DNA of 64,000 nt, taken from contig JAKASX010000005.1 in the NCBI GenBank assembly GCA_021818865.1, forward strand, positions 1-64,000, read 5' to 3'. The number at the start of each line of letters is the position of its first letter. Positions within the stretch are counted from its first letter, which is position 1. The notes beneath the pieces were generated by a model, which made no database searches, had not been told where the DNA came from, and saw only the letters and a list, made by a program, of their open reading frames with translations. This document shows, piece by piece, positions 34,687 through 41,932 of this stretch. A program made the position numbers and the translations under genes. The DNA is from Acidobacteriota bacterium (lineage in GTDB: Bacteria; Acidobacteriota; Terriglobia; Acidiferrales; UBA7541).

Positions 34687-35534
34687 TCCAGGTGCCCGTT
34701 TCCGAGGAGGCTCCCGATGGGCTGCAGCACGTTGGCCTCTTTTCCCGATTCGCCAGACTGTGCGTCCCAGATTCGCCAGGGAGCTTTGCCCGAGGCCCAG
34801 AGCTCCTCAAGCATGTTTTTCTCTTTCAAGGTGTCCATGCAGGACCAGAATCCATAGTGCCGAAAGGCGTTCAGTTGGCCGTCGCGTGCAAGGCGTTCGA
34901 CGGGATCGCGTTCCCAGGCCGTCTCATCCCCGGCGATATACTCGAACACCTCGCGGCTCAAGACAAAGTAGCCCCCGTTGATCCAGCCTTCGCTCAGCTC
35001 CGCCTTTTCGTAAAATTCGGTCACCCGGTCGCCTTGCAGCGACAGCCGGCCGAAGCGAGCCGGCGAACGCACCGCCGTCACGGTGGCTAGCCTGTTGGAA
35101 CCGTCGTAGAAGCGGATGAGCGCGCCGATATCCAGATCGGTCAATCCGTCGCCGTAAGTAAACAGGAACCGGTCGTCCCCACCCAGCCAACTGCGAACTC
35201 TCTTCAGGCGGCCGCCCGTCTGCGTGTGCAATCCGGTTTCTACCAAGTGAACTTTCCAGCTCGGATGGCGCCCGTTGCGGATCACCGTATCGCCGGTCGC
35301 AAGGTCAATGGATACGTCGCTGTTGAGTGCGTAGAAATTGAGGAAGTACGTCTTCACCACTTCGGCCTTGTATCCGAGAGCGATCACGAATTCCCGTATG
35401 CCGTGGGTCGAAAAGATATTCATGATGTGCCACAGAATTGGCTTGCCGCCGATTTCCACCATCGGCTTCGCCCGCAACTGAGTTTCCTCACTCAACCGAG
35501 TTCCAAGACCGCCAGCCAGAATCACCGCTTTCAT
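34683..35534 (-). CDS. rfbF: Glucose-1-phosphate cytidylyltransferase
   Basis: 283 residues. GGLGTRLSEETQLRAKPMVE (starting at residue 8) and GGKPILWHIM are the nucleotidyltransferase signature, and TYGDGLTDLDIGALI is specific to the RfbF branch. The enzyme makes CDP-glucose from CTP and glucose-1-phosphate, the entry to CDP-deoxysugars. The ATG at 35534 begins exactly at the family N-terminus; a 43-residue upstream extension is rejected. It heads the coupled set rfbF-SDR-wzm-wzt. Confidence 0.92.
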   Translation of the reverse strand: MKAVILAGGLGTRLSEETQLRAKPMVEIGGKPILWHIMNIFSTHGIREFVIALGYKAEVVKTYFLNFYALNSDVSIDLATGDTVIRNGRHPSWKVHLVETGLHTQTGGRLKRVRSWLGGDDRFLFTYGDGLTDLDIGALIRFYDGSNRLATVTAVRSPARFGRLSLQGDRVTEFYEKAELSEGWINGGYFVLSREVFEYIAGDETAWERDPVERLARDGQLNAFRHYGFWSCMDTLKEKNMLEELWASGKAPWRIWDAQSGESGKEANVLQPIGSLLGNGHLE

Positions 35535-35796
35535 TCGACACTCCGATCGGGAGGCCCTGCCATGGGTCCACCGCTCCCAACGCCGTGCTCTGCAACGGCT
35601 CGACCGTTTGCTGACTTCTGCATGCACTCCTCTTGCCAAAGCAGCGCCGGACACGGCCCACAATGCGTTGAAAACAGAGGTTATAAGAAAGGCAAAAAGC
35701 GGATGGAATAAGAGAATCAGAACGTCAGGAGCAAAACTTTTGCCACAAAATTACCCTTGAGTTCCCACCTGCCCTCCCGGAGGTCTTCAGCAAAAC

Positions 35797-37050
35797 TTAC
35801 GCCGCCAGCCTGCGCGAAGGCCCGATTTTTGATGCACATACAGCCATGTAAAACTTCTCCACTCTCTCCGCCACTCTTTCCCAGGTATACCGTTCGACGA
35901 CCTTTCGCTGGCCGCGCCGTCCAAGCGCCTCTCGTTTCGCAGAATTGCACAATAAATCCAGAATGGCGCGAGCCGTATCCTCCGGATCCCGAGGAGCCAC
36001 CAGCAAGCCGTCGCGATTTTCCTCAATCACGCATTCCGTCGGCCCAATGCGTGCGCCGATGACTGGCTTCCCGCACATCCAAGCGTCTAAATAGGCGATC
36101 CCGAAGGATTCCGCCATCGAGGGCATCACAAAAACGTCGAGCGCGTCAAAAATCGATGGCTTCTCTGCCTCAGCAAAATTCCGAATCCTCACAAGACGCT
36201 CTCTTTCAAAATTGGTTAGGCTGTGGAGAAGAGCTTCCACCTCGCGGTCCGGCGAGGGCTGAAACCCGGCCATCAGAAAGCGCGCTTCGCGATCAGTTCT
36301 CCATACGATTCTCATGGCCCGCAGAACCGTATCGGCCCCCTTCCCGCAATCCTGCCTCCCAACAAAACCTACGACGGGGAAGGAAGCGAGCCCGTATTGC
36401 TTCCGAACTTCCATGCCGTTCCGATCCTCGTACTTCTCCGGGTCCACTCCGACGCCGGCGACTTCGACGGGTATCTTGGCGAAGCCCGACATGAATTCGG
36501 CCTCGTAAGCTGTGTTGGCGATCGCGGCGTCACATTTTCCAAGCATTTTCTTGTGCAACGGCCGATGAGCCCACTCCTCTGCCGGATGAAACAAGGGGAT
36601 GGCGACCAAGGTGAACCGCTTCCATTTTCTCGCGAGGTAAGCGTGATACGCGGGCGGCCAACGCCAGTTAAACACGCCCACGATATCGGCATCCGTTCGG
36701 GCCAGAAACGGAATCAGCTGCAACAACGCCGGATGCCCGCCGATCAACGCCACGCCGTCGCAGCCCAAAACCCATTTCGAGCTGCGATAGCCCCCGCGGA
36801 GGTTCTGCCACGCGCTTACGAAACCGCCCAATCGCCCGCCTTGGGGGTGCAACCGCTCGACGCGCACTCCTTGCAGTATTTCCATACGAGGCAGATTGGC
36901 AAACGCCCGCGACCACACGCTGCCCACATTCGACGTCACCACGGTAACTTCATGGCCTCGCGACGCCAGGCACTCCGACAGTCTTTGCGCATGCCATTCA
37001 GCCCCCCCAACCGCGGGGGAATACATCGGGGTAACGTGCAGTATCCTCAT
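35797..37050 (-). CDS. Family 4 glycosyltransferase
   Basis: 417 residues. HVTPMYSPAVGGAEWHAQRL opens the acceptor domain. The donor domain has VGFVGRQDCGKGADTVLRAM, FLMAGFQPSPDREVEALL and PSMAESFGIAYLDAWMCGKP, where the second acidic residue of EX7E is Asp. A retaining GT-B enzyme of unknown donor. The start at 37050 has AGGAA upstream and shares one base with the stop of the GT2 gene (TGATG). A 262-base gap separates its stop from rfbF, so rfbF may have its own promoter. Confidence 0.88.
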   Translation of the reverse strand: MRILHVTPMYSPAVGGAEWHAQRLSECLASRGHEVTVVTSNVGSVWSRAFANLPRMEILQGVRVERLHPQGGRLGGFVSAWQNLRGGYRSSKWVLGCDGVALIGGHPALLQLIPFLARTDADIVGVFNWRWPPAYHAYLARKWKRFTLVAIPLFHPAEEWAHRPLHKKMLGKCDAAIANTAYEAEFMSGFAKIPVEVAGVGVDPEKYEDRNGMEVRKQYGLASFPVVGFVGRQDCGKGADTVLRAMRIVWRTDREARFLMAGFQPSPDREVEALLHSLTNFERERLVRIRNFAEAEKPSIFDALDVFVMPSMAESFGIAYLDAWMCGKPVIGARIGPTECVIEENRDGLLVAPRDPEDTARAILDLLCNSAKREALGRRGQRKVVERYTWERVAERVEKFYMAVCASKIGPSRRLAA

Positions 37051-38132
37051 CAAGGTTCCTCTTTGCGCCCAGCCCTCGAACTCGGAAAGGGGGAAGAGCA
37101 CGGCTTCAGGGCCGATATCCGCGCGGGCCGTCCGCTCTCAGCCGAAGCAATCCATTTCAACCGCGCAATGTTCCGTCTGCTCAGCACGCACTTCAGAGCC
37201 AGTTTCCAAGTTTCCTCTTTGCGGAGGATTCCGGGAAACATACGAGCCGAATCGAGCAAAAACCGCCGTGCCGAAGCCTTCTGCGTTTCCGCGTCGAGCA
37301 AATCCCCCAAATGACGCAGAGCGGCTCGATGCGTGTGATCGAGAATCCCCTTCCGCAGATGGCGCGACATGTCCCCCGAGCGCCTGGCTAGAAGAAAGTA
37401 TTTAACTGCCAGTACTTGCTGCATTTTCTGCGTTTCGTCGGAAGCAAGATTCGTGTTGGTCAGCGAACCGCCGTGAATTCTCCACTTGACCAGCGGCCGG
37501 GCGAGAAATGCGATTTTGTAATAAAGCGCGATCCGCATCCAATATTCATAGTCAAAAGCCAAACCGATTTTGCCAGCGAAACCGCTGGTAAATCCGCCCA
37601 GTCTTTCGTAACAAGCTCTGCGAAAGAGGACCGAGGAAAGATTGATTCGATTGTAGGGGCTCAACAGCAGTTCCTGCCTGTCTTCGATGGCGTCGGCGGT
37701 GCGGTCAGGTCCGTGGCCCCAGCTTGTGTTTTCCCTCACGATACGGCCCGCTTGGTCGACAAGGTGATAGCTGGAATGCACCAAGCCGACCTCCCGGTTC
37801 GCTTCGAGAACCTCCCGCTTCTGCTGCAAATTCTGGGGAAGCATCAGGTCATCGTCCGGGAGAAAAGCGATAAATTCCCCCCGGCATCGAACCAAACAAA
37901 GGTTCATGTTTTCGCAAGGACCGACGTTTCGCTTGTTTCTGAGGTAGGAGATCCGTTTGTCGGCGAGGGATCGGACTACCGACTCGGTTTCGTCGTCCGA
38001 GGCATTATCGGAAACAATTAGCTCGAAATCTCCGAAGCTCTGACCGAGGACGCTGGCAATAGACTCGCCAAGCATCGCGGCCCGGTTGAAGGTCGGTATG
38101 CATACACTGATTTGGGGTAATCGGCTCGGCAT
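37050..38132 (-). CDS. Family 2 glycosyltransferase
   Basis: 360 residues. SVCIPTFNRAAMLGESIASV and ELIVSDNASDDETE are the GT-A nucleotide-binding region; FIAFLPDDDLML carries the DxD metal motif. The C-terminal third is helical and basic without transmembrane helices. It probably transfers one residue of the repeat unit. Nine bases separate it from the preceding GT2 gene, and it is coupled to the next GT4 gene. Confidence 0.88.
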   Translation of the reverse strand: MPSRLPQISVCIPTFNRAAMLGESIASVLGQSFGDFELIVSDNASDDETESVVRSLADKRISYLRNKRNVGPCENMNLCLVRCRGEFIAFLPDDDLMLPQNLQQKREVLEANREVGLVHSSYHLVDQAGRIVRENTSWGHGPDRTADAIEDRQELLLSPYNRINLSSVLFRRACYERLGGFTSGFAGKIGLAFDYEYWMRIALYYKIAFLARPLVKWRIHGGSLTNTNLASDETQKMQQVLAVKYFLLARRSGDMSRHLRKGILDHTHRAALRHLGDLLDAETQKASARRFLLDSARMFPGILRKEETWKLALKCVLSRRNIARLKWIASAESGRPARISALKPCSSPFPSSRAGRKEEP

Positions 38133-38141
38133 TCTAGCCCT

Positions 38142-39107
38142 TCAGCTCGGATGGGATGAGGTCTCTCGCGCGCCGGACGGCAGGGCGCCCACGGAGAGCC
38201 GGGAAGGAACGCCGCGCCTGAAGCAGACGTGCTGCCAAAAGAATCCCGCCTGACGCAAGGCTTCGCACTCCCGCCGCAGGGCTGCAGCCGGGCGCCCCCT
38301 GTACCTCTGCCATATGGCCTGCAATTCTCCTTGAACCAGCTCTTTCGCAACGTACAAGCCGAATCGAGGAGCCGAAACGGGAAGAGCCTGCGTGTAAGCG
38401 GTGGCTCGCCCGTGCTGGAAAAAACGACGGCGAATAAACCTCTTAGTGAGCCGGTTGCGTGCTAACTGATGGCGCACGAGGATTTGAGGCGCATAGATCA
38501 ACCGAAAGCCCGAGCGACGCATCCGCAACGATATTTCGGTATCCTCATACATCCCAACCCCGCCAGGGCCCAGGTCCGGCGAAAATCCTCCGATTTTCTT
38601 GAACACTTCCGAGCTCACAATCATGTTTGTGCCAAACAGCGTACCGTCCAACTCGGTCACTTCTTCACCACAATCGCGAACGCCGACCATGAGAGCCAGC
38701 CTGTTGTCCAGCCACACCGGCCAGCCACCCTCGTAATCGAGAAACACGCGTCCTTGCGCGGCATCGGCGCCTGTTTCGGCGAATAACTTGCGAATCTGCG
38801 GAAGATAATCGGGATCGCAAAAGACGTCATCGTCGGTGAATGCCAGCAGTTCACCGCGCGCAGCGGCGATGCCAGTGTTCAAGGCGTTGCTTTTCCCCAT
38901 TTTAGTTTCGACCATCGAGCGGACGTGATTGGGAAATTTCTTCTGAAAATCCCGGCACACTGCGGCCGTACGGTCAGTTGATGCGTTGTCCACAACGAGC
39001 AGTTCCCAATCGAACGAATCCGTATTCGCAGGGCTGAGCAGCGTGTTCAGCGTGTCACGTAACATTGCCGCTCGGTTGCGGGTGCAGATAAGAACCGTAA
39101 TTCGCAT
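38142..39107 (-). CDS. Family 2 glycosyltransferase
   Basis: 321 residues. TVLICTRNRAAMLRDTLNTL, LLVVDNASTDRTAAV and LLAFTDDDVFCDPDYL (the DxD site) define a GT-A enzyme. GGVGMYEDTEISLRMRRSGF includes the ED motif near the acceptor site. The start at 39107 (MRITVLIC) is placed where the fold begins. First gene of the minus-strand cluster; it diverges from the plus-strand PAP2 gene. Confidence 0.88.
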   Translation of the reverse strand: MRITVLICTRNRAAMLRDTLNTLLSPANTDSFDWELLVVDNASTDRTAAVCRDFQKKFPNHVRSMVETKMGKSNALNTGIAAARGELLAFTDDDVFCDPDYLPQIRKLFAETGADAAQGRVFLDYEGGWPVWLDNRLALMVGVRDCGEEVTELDGTLFGTNMIVSSEVFKKIGGFSPDLGPGGVGMYEDTEISLRMRRSGFRLIYAPQILVRHQLARNRLTKRFIRRRFFQHGRATAYTQALPVSAPRFGLYVAKELVQGELQAIWQRYRGRPAAALRRECEALRQAGFFWQHVCFRRGVPSRLSVGALPSGARETSSHPS

Positions 39108-39467
39108 GGCCAAAGAGGCTCCGACCAGCAAGAGCCTTGCCAAGGGACGAGCAAGCGGCATTCCAAAGAAAAGTCGGTGAGCACCTGGTTAACTGTCAAT
39201 TTATCAGCCACTTGAATCGGCCTCTTGGGCAGCATTTGCCACAATTTGGGCAATCTTTTTCAACTCCAGGGCAATCGCTGGAGCTTGGAATTCGCCGCTT
39301 CGCCCGATTCTCTGCTGGTTGCAACCGCTTGGCCGGATGGGCAGCGGCGTGCTTCGCTTCAAGCGGAGAAGTTTGCTCTGTATCCCCTTGCCGGTCTGGG
39401 CGAGGCTCTGGCGCAAATGCGAAACCCCGCTACCTACGGGCGAAAGCCCCTTAAACGAAAGGAACGA
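39108..39467 (+). other. Divergent intergenic region with a structured leader
   Basis: 360 bases between the GT2 gene (minus) and the PAP2 gene (plus). The 80 bases before the PAP2 start are rich in short stems: CGCA-AA-TGCG, and GGGC-GAAA-GCCC with a GNRA-type tetraloop. They also contain conserved-looking single-strand stretches (GAAACCCCGCTACC, TTAAACGAAAGGA). This looks like a structured 5' leader, but it matches no riboswitch class I can name. No promoter pair was clear. Confidence 0.45.
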
Positions 39468-40337
39468 ATGCTTTGGTCCACGGAAGGGGATATCCCGGGT
39501 GCCGAGAAGAGGCGCACCCCATCTCGCGGCAAGGTGATGGAAACCTCCATTTGCGCCGCGCCTTCCGAATTTACGGCTCTTTTCGCTTCAGCCCTCCCGT
39601 TCCTCTGGGCGATGCGCCTGGATCGCTTGGATCTCTGGATCGCCGACGCGATGGGGAGTTTCATGGGGCGCTCGCGGCTCTTCGATCTCGGCGTTCAGAG
39701 CGCCATCGTTCACGATATACTTGGAGGCTTCTGGTTCGCCCTCGCCGTCTTCGTTCTTTGGACCGTGCCCGGCGCATCGGCTTCGCCGCAAAAAGCGCAT
39801 CGCATCGCAACGATCCTGATCGGAAGTGTTTTCGCCGTTCTCCTGGCCCTGTTCTGCGGACGCTTGTTCGGCTGGCTCCCGCCGAACCGAAATCCCGCTC
39901 TCGCGCATTTCTTTCCCGATTACATTTTCCCGAATCCCAACTCGAATTCGTTTCCCAGCGCTTCCACGGCACTCTACGCCGCCATCGCCGCCGGCGTGTT
40001 TTCCATTTCCCGGCCGATCGGCGCGGCGCTCTGGGCGCTCGTTTTCCTCGCCATTGGCCTTCCGCGGATGTACGTCGGCGGACATTATGCGAGCGACGTC
40101 ATCGCCGGGGCTCTTGTCGGCCTGATCGGATACCTCGCGGTGCGAAGTTGGATCGAACCGTGGCTTTCCCGCGCGTCGTCGAATTTTTCCGCCGGATCTC
40201 GTCGCCGCCGATGGCTTCGCATCGCCGCAGAAATCATCGTGTTCATCTGGATTTTTCAATTAGCGGTTGAATTTCGGGAGGTACTCTGGGCTACACATAT
40301 TCTCGAATTCTTGCTGGGACGCGGCGTCGGCCCATGA
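39468..40337 (+). CDS. PAP2-superfamily membrane phosphatase with altered active site
   Basis: 289 residues with six hydrophobic segments. The PAP2 motifs are present but modified: NSFPSASTALYAA replaces the usual PSGH motif, so the His that acts as acid is Ser, while RMYVGGHYASDVIAG keeps the nucleophile-region His and Asp. PAP2 enzymes in glycan loci dephosphorylate undecaprenyl pyrophosphate. Loss of the motif-2 His may lower activity or mark a different role. AAAGGAA before the ATG at 39468 sets the start; a later ATG (39537) has poor spacing. Confidence 0.8.
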   Translation: MLWSTEGDIPGAEKRRTPSRGKVMETSICAAPSEFTALFASALPFLWAMRLDRLDLWIADAMGSFMGRSRLFDLGVQSAIVHDILGGFWFALAVFVLWTVPGASASPQKAHRIATILIGSVFAVLLALFCGRLFGWLPPNRNPALAHFFPDYIFPNPNSNSFPSASTALYAAIAAGVFSISRPIGAALWALVFLAIGLPRMYVGGHYASDVIAGALVGLIGYLAVRSWIEPWLSRASSNFSAGSRRRRWLRIAAEIIVFIWIFQLAVEFREVLWATHILEFLLGRGVGP

Positions 40338-40389
40338 ATCGGGTACGGCAATCCACAGTGACGAAGAAAATAAATCTTGGGAAGCTCCC

Positions 40390-41463
40390 ATGTCACTCAC
40401 TCTGATCGACGCGCAGGAAAACGACGCTCCACAATGGGATGCTTTCGTGGAAAACCATCCCGAGGGGCGATTCTCGCAGCTTTGGGGATTTCGCCAGACC
40501 CTTGAAAAAACTTATCGTTACCGCTGCGTCTATCTGCGCATCGATTCCGATGGCGGATGCGTCGGCGTGTTCCCTTCGGTCGTCTCCGCCGGCGGACGCC
40601 GGCGCCTGGTTTCACAGCCGTTCAATGAATATGGCGGCCCTTTGATAAGCGGCGCTCTGGCACCCGATGCCTGCGGTGAATTGGGAAAATTGCTCCTTTC
40701 CGCGGCGCGGGAAGCAGGGTGCGGATGCGTTGAAATCCGGGGTGGGACGGGCTGCCGGCCCGCCGAGCAGGCTGAATACTGGCTGAAGATGCCGCTCCAT
40801 CGCTATGCCGAACTTGCGCTCACCGATCCGGAAAAACTTTGGCGCAATTCGCTCACGCACGAGGCCCGAAAAGGCGTGAATCAGGCGCGAAAAGCTGGAC
40901 TCGCCGTTGAAATTCTTGAGGGGTCCGCCGCCGTCCGGGAGCCCTTCTATAGCTTGTATCTCCGTTCGATGAAGCGCCTCGGAGTGCCTCCCCATCCCGA
41001 GCGGATGTTCCATCACCTTGCCGAATCGCTCGGCCGGCGAGTCGTCGCCGCTTGGGTTTTCGCACAAGACAGACCGCTCGCCGCGCTTCTCGGCGTCATC
41101 TGCGGCAGGCGCCTTCAAATCTGGATCACCGCGTCGGACGCGAACGAATGGTCGGCTCGCCCGAACGATTTGGCGCATTGGGAGCTGATTCGCTGGGCCG
41201 CTCTTCAGAACCTGCGCGTTTTCGATTTCGGATCGGCTCGCTACCCGGGCCAGATCCAGTTCAAAAAAAAATGGGGTGTTGCTTTTCGCGAATATGATTG
41301 TTACCTGATCGCCCGCAATGGCTCTTCACCCCGGTCCGCGATTCCCAGCGTCGATAGCTCGTCCCGCTCCATGGCCATGATGTCGCGTGTCTGGCGCGCG
41401 TGCGTCCCCATGCGGCTCACTCCCGCCCTCGGTGCTCCCATTCGCAGGTTCCTCACGAAATAG
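40390..41463 (+). CDS. FemAB-like acyltransferase, PEP-CTERM-system type
   Basis: 357 residues with the double-GNAT architecture of FemAB proteins: FSQLWGFRQTLEKTYRYRCV in the first half and WRNSLTHEARKGVNQARKAG followed by FDFGSARYPGQIQFKKKWG in the second. Family members near exopolysaccharide loci with exosortase A carry this layout (TIGR03019-type). They are thought to transfer an aminoacyl or acyl group to a glycan or lipid, using charged tRNA or acyl-CoA. The ATG at 40390 is chosen as the homology start. It lies 52 bases after PAP2, likely the same transcript. Confidence 0.8.
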   Translation: MSLTLIDAQENDAPQWDAFVENHPEGRFSQLWGFRQTLEKTYRYRCVYLRIDSDGGCVGVFPSVVSAGGRRRLVSQPFNEYGGPLISGALAPDACGELGKLLLSAAREAGCGCVEIRGGTGCRPAEQAEYWLKMPLHRYAELALTDPEKLWRNSLTHEARKGVNQARKAGLAVEILEGSAAVREPFYSLYLRSMKRLGVPPHPERMFHHLAESLGRRVVAAWVFAQDRPLAALLGVICGRRLQIWITASDANEWSARPNDLAHWELIRWAALQNLRVFDFGSARYPGQIQFKKKWGVAFREYDCYLIARNGSSPRSAIPSVDSSSRSMAMMSRVWRACVPMRLTPALGAPIRRFLTK

Positions 41464-41932
41464 CGCCCCTGTTTTGTTTCGTGCGCAAGGCAGCCTCGAA
41501 CAACCACCTCGCATCTCATTTCCGCGTACGTCGGCTTGCACTCGGCCGCCGCCCCGCTCGGGCCGCGGGGAAAACGGAAATGGGCGAACGCAACGACGAA
41601 CGCGCGATGTCTTTTGTTGTTACTTTTTTGATTACCGCATAGAACTTTTTTAAAAAAGTACTAGACGAAATTTTCGCTCGTGTGGTAAAAAAACGACGGA
41701 AGTCCATAGCCTCGGGACCTCCACCTGTCGGGAACGGGTTGTTTGGGCGCTCGCTCTGCCTCTCCGCCCCAACCTCTTCCTAATCAATCAGCTGCACGAA
41801 AGTTGTCTCCAGGTCGGGCGTACTCAAACTAGTTACTACTAAATAAACACACGCCAACAAGAAAGTACATCCGAAGTAAATAATCTGCTATCCCCATGTG
41901 TTGGGGGAAGGCTCTTTGGCGAGAGGTACTTT
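41464..41932. other. AT-rich intergenic region ahead of the IPT/TIG lipoprotein gene
   Basis: 469 bases, clearly richer in A/T than the flanks. It contains a perfect 16-base palindrome ACTTTTTTAAAAAAGT (41644-41659) and a hairpin (TCCCC at 41891-41895 with GGGGA at 41904-41908) just before the ribosome site GAGAGG. The palindrome could end the upstream operon in both directions or act as a flexible promoter element. No coding signal. Confidence 0.5.
41644..41659. repeat. Perfect 16-base A/T palindrome
   Basis: ACTTTTTTAAAAAAGT is fully self-complementary. The T6 and A6 tracts could form a bidirectional terminator with a weak stem, or a rigid A-tract. It lies between the FemAB-like gene and the lipoprotein gene. 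Confidence 0.4.

Noticed and set aside
39421-39470. c-di-GMP-I (GEMM) riboswitch
   Set aside because: A short stretch on the minus strand resembles the 3' tail of a GEMM aptamer, but the diagnostic upstream half is absent and the orientation is wrong for the PAP2 gene.
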